DNA of 64,000 nucleotides from positions 186,001 through 250,000 of the forward strand of contig CAWGGG010000005.1 in assembly GCA_963822145.1 (NCBI GenBank), in the 5' to 3' direction. A program made the translations under genes and the position numbers. The notes under the pieces were generated by a model. It was not told where the DNA came from, ran no database searches, and saw only the letters and a list, made by a program, of their open reading frames with translations. Positions 59,025 through 64,000 of the stretch are shown in pieces; the first letter of the stretch is position 1, and every line of letters begins with the position of its first letter. Source of the DNA: UBA5072 sp963822145 (GTDB lineage: Bacteria; Bacteroidota; Bacteroidia; Bacteroidales; UBA10428).

Positions 59025-59708
59025 TTATAATATCTGCCTGATGTTTTCAGTAACAATGTGCCCGTCGAACAATTGAACGATACGATGGGCCTTATCAGCG
59101 TCGGAAGGGGAGTGTGTAACCATAATGATCGTAGTTCCTTCATTGTTGAGTTCCGTAAGCAGGTTCATCACTTCTTCACCATTGGCTGAGTCGAGGTTAC
59201 CCGTGGGTTCGTCGGCAAGGATCAGCTGGGGCCTTGTTACTACTGCCCTGGCAATGGCAACACGCTGCTGCTGCCCGCCCGACAATTGCTGTGGAAAATG
59301 TTTTTTGCGATGGGTGATCTTCATGCGTTCCAGCACATCAGCGAGCTTTTTTCTCCGCTCGGTCGCTGAAACTTTCAGGTAGAGCAAAGGCAGTTCCACA
59401 TTCTCATAAACCGTAAGCTCATCAATGAGATTAAAACTCTGAAAAACAAACCCGATATTCCCCTTGCGGAGATTGGTGCGTTGTTTTTCCTTGTATTTCG
59501 CAACTTCCTCGCCATGGAAGTAGTACTGGCCTCCTGTAGGCGTATCAAGCAATCCAAGAATGTTCAGCAGGGTAGACTTGCCGCATCCGGAAGGACCCAT
59601 TATGGCAACGAATTCACCTTTTTCCACGGTAATATTTACCTTGTTGAGTGCTGTGGTTTCCACCTCATCAGTGCGGAAAACCTTTACCAGATCAATAGTT
59701 TTTATCAT
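59025..59708 (-). CDS. ABC transporter ATPase (MacB/LolD type)
   Basis: A 227-residue nucleotide-binding protein. Walker A is GPSGCGKST near residue 38, the signature is LSGGQQQRVAIARA near 142, and Walker B is LILADEPTGNLDS near 164, followed by the H-loop MVTHSPSDA. The sequence is of the LolD/MacB class (N-terminal KVFRTDEVETTALNKVNI) which pairs with an FtsX-like permease. No such permease is in this operon within the window. It is 32 bp downstream of the membrane-fusion protein gene. Confidence 0.93.
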   Translation of the reverse strand: MIKTIDLVKVFRTDEVETTALNKVNITVEKGEFVAIMGPSGCGKSTLLNILGLLDTPTGGQYYFHGEEVAKYKEKQRTNLRKGNIGFVFQSFNLIDELTVYENVELPLLYLKVSATERRKKLADVLERMKITHRKKHFPQQLSGGQQQRVAIARAVVTRPQLILADEPTGNLDSANGEEVMNLLTELNNEGTTIIMVTHSPSDADKAHRIVQLFDGHIVTENIRQIL

Positions 59709-59740
59709 AATGAGCGTATTAATTTTTGTAACTAAAGTTA

Positions 59741-61018
59741 TTATTTGTTTTTTTTCAGTATCAGCTTATCTGCGTCACCGAAGTTTTCATAGTCAGAGAT
59801 GATGACCTTCTCTCCGGGTTTCAGCCCTTCGAGGATTTCATAGAACCTGGGATTTTGCCGGCCCATTCTGACTTTGCGTCTTTCCGCAATATTACCCTCC
59901 GGATTCAGCACAAAGACCCATTGACCGCCGGTGCTCTGGTAAAACCCACCTTTTGGCAGCAGCAGGGCATTTTCGGATTCTCCGAGTTCAAGTCGGATCC
60001 GTGCAGTCTGTCCGATCCTGATCTGCTCGGGTATAGGACTGGTGAATTCCATGTCAACCGCGAATGTGCCATTCTGTACTTCGGGGTAAACCTTTATGAT
60101 CCTGAGCGTATTTTTCTGCCCGGCAAAATCGAAATCTGCAGGAAGACCCCTGGAAATCCGCGTTATGTAATGCTCATCGATCATAACGCGCATTTTATAG
60201 GAATCGAGAATATTGATGGTACCGATACGGGTGCCATAATTGATAACTTCTCCCACTTCCGGATGCAGCGTGGCCAGCTCCCCGTCAACCGGAGCCTTGA
60301 TATCAAGATCTTCCAGTCTTCTGCGGGTAAGGTTCAGGTTTTTCTGCATGCGTTCAATGGTCCCTTCATCTGACTGAATCCGGGTTCTGGTGTACACCGA
60401 ATCGCGCGCATATTTCTGTCTTTGCAGTTCAAGCTGCATCGTGGTCTCTTCATACTGTTCCCTGGAGTATTCAAATTCCTCTTTTGATATCAGGTTCTGC
60501 GTATTGAGCTTCTTGTTGTTGCTATACTGCCTTTCCAGTTTCTTTAACTGATACTCCAGCTGCAGGATGGTGGAACGGGTCTGAAGGTTCTGGTTCTCCA
60601 GGTTGATGCGGGCAGTTTTGAGATCATTCACGGCGCGGGATACATCTGCTTCGTTGCCTGAGATGTCGAGGAGCAGGTTATAATTGCTCAGGCGGAGTAT
60701 GACATCACCTTTTTTTACCATGGTACCCTCTTCAATCAGGATCTCCTCCACACGACCAGATTCCACTGCATCCAGATAGACAGTTTTTATAGGTTCCACA
60801 GTACCGTTCACAGAAATATAGTCCTGGTATTTTCCGGCAATCACCTCTCCGATGGTAATCTTGTCCTTTTCAACATTCAGTTTGGCACTTTTATCTCCAA
60901 ATGCCATTTGAAACAAAATCAGTAAGAATACCAGACTTCCGATGGCAATCCATATATGCTTTTTTTTCAGACCTTTTTTCTCGATTTTTCTATCCATTCC
61001 TTCCATGTGATGATACAA
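59741..61018 (-). CDS. HlyD/MacA-type periplasmic membrane fusion protein
   Basis: A 425-residue protein with an N-terminal membrane helix (HIWIAIGSLVFLLILF) after a short basic stretch; start ATGs at 61018, 61006 and 60997 are all possible. It has lipoyl-like halves (SVNGTVEPIKTVYLDAVESG near residue 73, and DIKAPVDGELATLHPEVGEV near 240) separated by a long coiled coil, then a beta-barrel part. It links the inner membrane ABC part with the TolC channel. It is the first gene of the operon and is preceded by a sigma-54 promoter at 61056-61071. Confidence 0.92.
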   Translation of the reverse strand: MYHHMEGMDRKIEKKGLKKKHIWIAIGSLVFLLILFQMAFGDKSAKLNVEKDKITIGEVIAGKYQDYISVNGTVEPIKTVYLDAVESGRVEEILIEEGTMVKKGDVILRLSNYNLLLDISGNEADVSRAVNDLKTARINLENQNLQTRSTILQLEYQLKKLERQYSNNKKLNTQNLISKEEFEYSREQYEETTMQLELQRQKYARDSVYTRTRIQSDEGTIERMQKNLNLTRRRLEDLDIKAPVDGELATLHPEVGEVINYGTRIGTINILDSYKMRVMIDEHYITRISRGLPADFDFAGQKNTLRIIKVYPEVQNGTFAVDMEFTSPIPEQIRIGQTARIRLELGESENALLLPKGGFYQSTGGQWVFVLNPEGNIAERRKVRMGRQNPRFYEILEGLKPGEKVIISDYENFGDADKLILKKNK

Positions 61019-61055
61019 AAAAGCTGTAAATGAATATTATATTTTAACGTTTTTT

Positions 61056-61071
61056 AGCATGAATTGTGCCA
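61056..61071 (-). promoter_or_regulatory. Candidate sigma-54 promoter of the export operon
   Basis: On the minus strand TGGCACAATTCATGCT matches the -24/-12 consensus TGGCAC-N5-TTGCW with GG and GC 10 bp apart and one mismatch (ATGC for TTGC). The start of transcription would be about 61045, 27 bp from the membrane fusion protein start. The divergent neighbour encodes a sigma-54-dependent activator. Confidence 0.65.
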
Positions 61072-61305
61072 TTTCTAATAATGGGTTAAAATACAACTAA
61101 TTATTAAAATATGAATCATCCTGCAGGTGACTTTTTTGTACAAATTTGAAACACATGCAGTACGAAAACGGACAATCTCTATGGTTCACTTTTATTCAAT
61201 AAAGCAGCTGATCGTCCTGATATTATTCAAAGTAATTATATATTTTTGTTAAGCTGATGAAACAAGAAGGTTTGAGAAACTTACAGGAAGTAATAACCAG
61301 GAACC

Positions 61306-62682
61306 ATGAGTGAAAAAGTCGGAAATATTCTTGCCGTAGATGACAATGAGGACATTCTGTTTGCGTTGAAGCTTTTGCTGAAACCTCATGTCGAAAAGTT
61401 AACCGTTTTAAATAGTCCGGATAAGATCCCGGAAATACTGGGCAAGGAGAATTTCGACATGATCCTGCTCGATATGAATTTCAATAAGGATGCCATTAGC
61501 GGGCAGGAGGGCTTTGATTGGCTGGGCAGGATACTGGAAATTGATCCCCAGGCTGTTGTGGTTTTCATAACCGCATACGGTGATGCCGAAAGGGCAGTAA
61601 AGGCCATTAAATCCGGCGCCACAGACTTTGTGCTGAAGCCCTGGCAGAATGAAAAACTACTGGCCACCATATCTTCTTCCATCAAGTTGAGGCGTTCGAG
61701 GCTCGAGGCCAATGATCTTCGCGCCAAGCAAAAAGAGATGAGTGCTGTGATGGACCAGCCGTTTACCGATTTCGTAGGCAGTTCGGCCAAGATGATGGAA
61801 GTATTCAATACCATTAAAAAAGTAGCACAGACCGACGCCAATATATTGATCCTGGGAGAGAACGGTACGGGAAAGGAGCTGGTTGCCCGTGCTTTGCACC
61901 GCAATTCTCCCAGACGTGACGAAGTATTTATCAGTGTAGACCTGGGCTCGTTGAGCGATACCTTGTTTGAGAGTGAATTGTTTGGGCATGAAAGGGGAGC
62001 GTTTACCGATGCTAAAAAGGAAAAGCCGGGTCGTTTCGAAATAGCGTCCAAAGGAACGCTCTTTCTGGATGAGATCGGTAACCTGCCCATGCCGCTGCAA
62101 TCGAAAATACTTACCGTTATTGAGCGGCATGAGGTAACCCGGGTGGGGGCAAACCGGCCCATCCCGGTGGATGTAAGATTGATCTGCGCTACCAACAGCG
62201 ATCTTTATGAGACAGTGAGCAACAACCTGTTTCGGCAGGATTTGCTTTACCGTATCAACACCGTTGAAATACACCTTCCGCCCCTGCGGGAACGTGGCGA
62301 CGATATTGAATTGCTCTCCAATCACTTCCTGAAAATCTATGCCAAGAAATACCGGAAGTCACTAAGATCGATCACCGCTGCAGCACTTAAAAAGCTGATG
62401 CATTACGCCTGGCCGGGCAACGTACGGGAATTGCAGCATGCCATTGAAAGAGCGGTTATCATGACGGAAACCCCTTCTCTTGAACCAGAGGACTTTATTT
62501 TATCACCCCCGAGAAAGAAATCAGGAGACCTTGAATTTGAGACCTATAACCTGGATGAGATCGAAAGACAGGTGATAGAAAAGGTCATGAAACAGAACCA
62601 GGGTAATATTTCTCAGGCGGCACAGGAACTCGGACTTACCAGAACATCTTTATATCGCAGGATAGAAAAATATGGGTTTTAG
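61306..62682 (+). CDS. Sigma-54-dependent response regulator (NtrC family)
   Basis: A 458-residue protein with a receiver domain (residues about 8-125; acidic pocket near VDDNEDILF, phospho-acceptor Asp in MILLDMNF, and Lys in VLKPWQ), an AAA+ domain (GENGTGKELVARALHRNS; sigma-54 contact loop GAFTDA in place of the usual GAFTGA; GTLFLDEIGNLP) and a Fis-type HTH (GNISQAAQELGLTRTSLYRR). Phosphorylation by the kinase encoded just downstream would let it activate sigma-54 promoters such as the one in front of the divergent export operon. Confidence 0.93.
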   Translation: MSEKVGNILAVDDNEDILFALKLLLKPHVEKLTVLNSPDKIPEILGKENFDMILLDMNFNKDAISGQEGFDWLGRILEIDPQAVVVFITAYGDAERAVKAIKSGATDFVLKPWQNEKLLATISSSIKLRRSRLEANDLRAKQKEMSAVMDQPFTDFVGSSAKMMEVFNTIKKVAQTDANILILGENGTGKELVARALHRNSPRRDEVFISVDLGSLSDTLFESELFGHERGAFTDAKKEKPGRFEIASKGTLFLDEIGNLPMPLQSKILTVIERHEVTRVGANRPIPVDVRLICATNSDLYETVSNNLFRQDLLYRINTVEIHLPPLRERGDDIELLSNHFLKIYAKKYRKSLRSITAAALKKLMHYAWPGNVRELQHAIERAVIMTETPSLEPEDFILSPPRKKSGDLEFETYNLDEIERQVIEKVMKQNQGNISQAAQELGLTRTSLYRRIEKYGF

Positions 62683-64000
62683 AAACTACCGGCTGAATAT
62701 TATTTTTCGTGTAATCCTGCTGGTTGCGACCATTTACCTGCTCTATTACACACTTAAATCAAACTTGTTTATTGCGCCTGTCATTGTGGCAGTTATTGTA
62801 ATATTTCAGGTGGCCTCTCTCATCCGTTACCTGGATAAAACCAACCGGGAACTGACCAGTTTTCTGCAATCCATAAGGTTCTCAGAATTCACCCGCACTT
62901 TCCAGATTGAAGGGATGGGGGGGACTTTCAATGAGTTGAACAAGGCCTTCAATGAAGTTATGCAGGATTTTCAGAAAGTGCGGGCCGAAAAGGAAGAAAG
63001 CTTTCATTACCTGCAGACAATTGTGCAGAATATTGATGTAAGTGTGATTGCCTACAGCGCCGATGGCAACATTGAACTCATCAATAAAACCGCCAAGAAA
63101 CTTTTCCAACTGGCTACCATCCGGAATATCAAATCGCTGGAAACCCTCAGCGCAGAATTGGTGACTACCCTGCTGAACATCAAACCTGGCGAGAACAAAC
63201 TGGTCAAAATCCAGTTCGAGGACGACATGCTGCAGCTGGCCATTTATGCCTCTACGATCAAGGTAAAGGACAAGCTCATTTACCTGGTGACCATCAAGGA
63301 TATACAGAATGTACTGGAAGAGCAGGAAACAGAAGCCTGGCAGAAACTCATCCGGGTGCTCACCCATGAGATCATGAACTCCATAACCCCCATTGCCTCT
63401 CTTTCCTCAACGCTCGATCTGATGCTGAAGGGGATGGTGGCCCAGGGCGACAAGGAATCGCTGGAAATGGACCGGGAATCGGTGGGTGAGATACAGGAAG
63501 CACTGCAGACCATCAACAAACGAAGCACCGGCTTGCTCCATTTTGTCAATACCTACCGGAACCTAACCCGCATTCCCAAACCCAATTTCAGGCTTTGCAG
63601 CATCAAGGAGCTCTTCGAAAATATCGAAAAGCTCATGGAGGATGAAATCCGTAAATGCGGGGTGGAGTTCACCGTCAGGGTTGATCCCGAAAGTCTTGAA
63701 TTTACGGCTGACGATCAGCTGATCGAACAGGTGCTCATCAACCTGCTGAAAAATGCCATCCATGCACTCAACGGCAAACCATCAGGGAAAATCCAGCTGT
63801 TAGGATTCATAAACAAAAGAGGTCGCATCACCCTGCAGGTGATTGATAATGGTCCCGGTATCCTGAAAGATGTACTTGATAAAATCTTCATACCATTTTT
63901 CACCACCAAACCCTCCGGATCGGGGATCGGACTGAGTCTGTCCAAACAGATCCTGCGTTTGCACAATGCCACCATAACGGCACATTCGGAGCCTGATGTG
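62672..64000 (+). CDS. Sensor histidine kinase (NtrY-like), 3' end outside window
   Basis: The frame starts at 62672 (MGFRNYRLNIIFRVILL), overlapping the regulator gene's stop by 11 bp, and is open to the window end (443 codons). It has two membrane helices in the first 60 residues, a HAMP/PAS-like linker (about residues 95-190), the phospho-acceptor box VLTHEIMNSITPI, the ATP N-box NLLKNAIHAL, D/G1 in IDNGPGI and G2 in GSGIGLSLS. Thus almost the whole catalytic domain is in the window. It pairs with the upstream sigma-54 response regulator. Confidence 0.9.
   Translation, partial: MGFRNYRLNIIFRVILLVATIYLLYYTLKSNLFIAPVIVAVIVIFQVASLIRYLDKTNRELTSFLQSIRFSEFTRTFQIEGMGGTFNELNKAFNEVMQDFQKVRAEKEESFHYLQTIVQNIDVSVIAYSADGNIELINKTAKKLFQLATIRNIKSLETLSAELVTTLLNIKPGENKLVKIQFEDDMLQLAIYASTIKVKDKLIYLVTIKDIQNVLEEQETEAWQKLIRVLTHEIMNSITPIASLSSTLDLMLKGMVAQGDKESLEMDRESVGEIQEALQTINKRSTGLLHFVNTYRNLTRIPKPNFRLCSIKELFENIEKLMEDEIRKCGVEFTVRVDPESLEFTADDQLIEQVLINLLKNAIHALNGKPSGKIQLLGFINKRGRITLQVIDNGPGILKDVLDKIFIPFFTTKPSGSGIGLSLSKQILRLHNATITAHSEPDV

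Noticed and set aside
1..64000. tRNA, rRNA, IS elements or prophage
   Set aside because: No tRNA-like cloverleaf, rRNA segment, transposase or phage gene was recognised by eye; a tRNA scan would settle small cases.

Overview
The window comes from an anaerobic, probably fermentative member of the Bacteroidetes, most likely in or near Bacteroidales/Marinilabiliales. The evidence is type IX secretion C-terminal sorting domains on two exported proteins, a two-component-type periplasmic propeller sensor, a SusB-like GH97 glycosidase, an XseB/XseA pair, lipoprotein signals, and very few Shine-Dalgarno sequences. No rRNA, tRNA, CRISPR array or transposase was seen.

Layout. 1-3.4 kb: the end of an aminotransferase, then a four-gene 2-oxoacid:ferredoxin oxidoreductase operon (kor/vor type). 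3.4-5.5 kb: a lipoprotein and a dihydroorotate-dehydrogenase-like protein. 5.6-10.6 kb: a complete soluble NAD-linked [NiFe] hydrogenase operon (hoxF-U-Y-H plus its maturation protease), with a very good Rex operator upstream. 11.0-23.8 kb: an 18-gene operon for a membrane-bound group 4 [NiFe] hydrogenase fused to a complete Mrp-type antiporter module. It has two antiporter-like subunits, its own maturation protease, and at its head two genes resembling the NAD(P)H/Fe-S module (beta and gamma subunits) of archaeal sulfhydrogenase. 24-31 kb: alanine dehydrogenase, the redox sensor Rex, and hypF, hypC and hypD, with a second Rex operator between rex and hypF. 31-40 kb: Lnt, a large propeller/GAF sensor without a kinase domain, exonuclease VII, an S8 peptidase and a MORN-like protein. 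40-50 kb: an accessory stretch of small oxidoreductases, hydrolases and hypothetical proteins with many short repeats. It includes a frameshifted epimerase and a small four-helix-bundle gene bracketed by inverted heptad repeats. 50-57 kb: GH97, DnaK, PanB, a pseudouridine synthase and a GntP permease. 57-64 kb: a TolC / ABC ATPase / membrane-fusion-protein export operon with a good sigma-54 promoter, divergent from a sigma-54-dependent response regulator and its histidine kinase, which runs off the end of the window.

How it fits together. 2-oxoacid oxidation by the Kor enzyme would yield reduced ferredoxin, and alanine dehydrogenase would yield NADH. The soluble Hox enzyme exchanges electrons between NAD(H) and H2. 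The membrane enzyme would couple ferredoxin, and possibly NAD(P)H, oxidation to H2 release and ion pumping. Rex, which senses NADH/NAD+, is encoded here, and candidate operators lie in front of hoxF, hypF and (weaker) the membrane hydrogenase operon. This suggests one redox-responsive hydrogen regulon.

The least explained feature is a set of short tandem repeats with a period of 7 bp (many different motifs) or 8 bp (one motif) in about ten intergenic spots. Several start exactly at a stop codon. One pair, in inverted orientation, encloses a gene of the four-helix-bundle (23S rRNA intervening-sequence / Avd-like) family and looks like a compact mobile or domesticated cassette.
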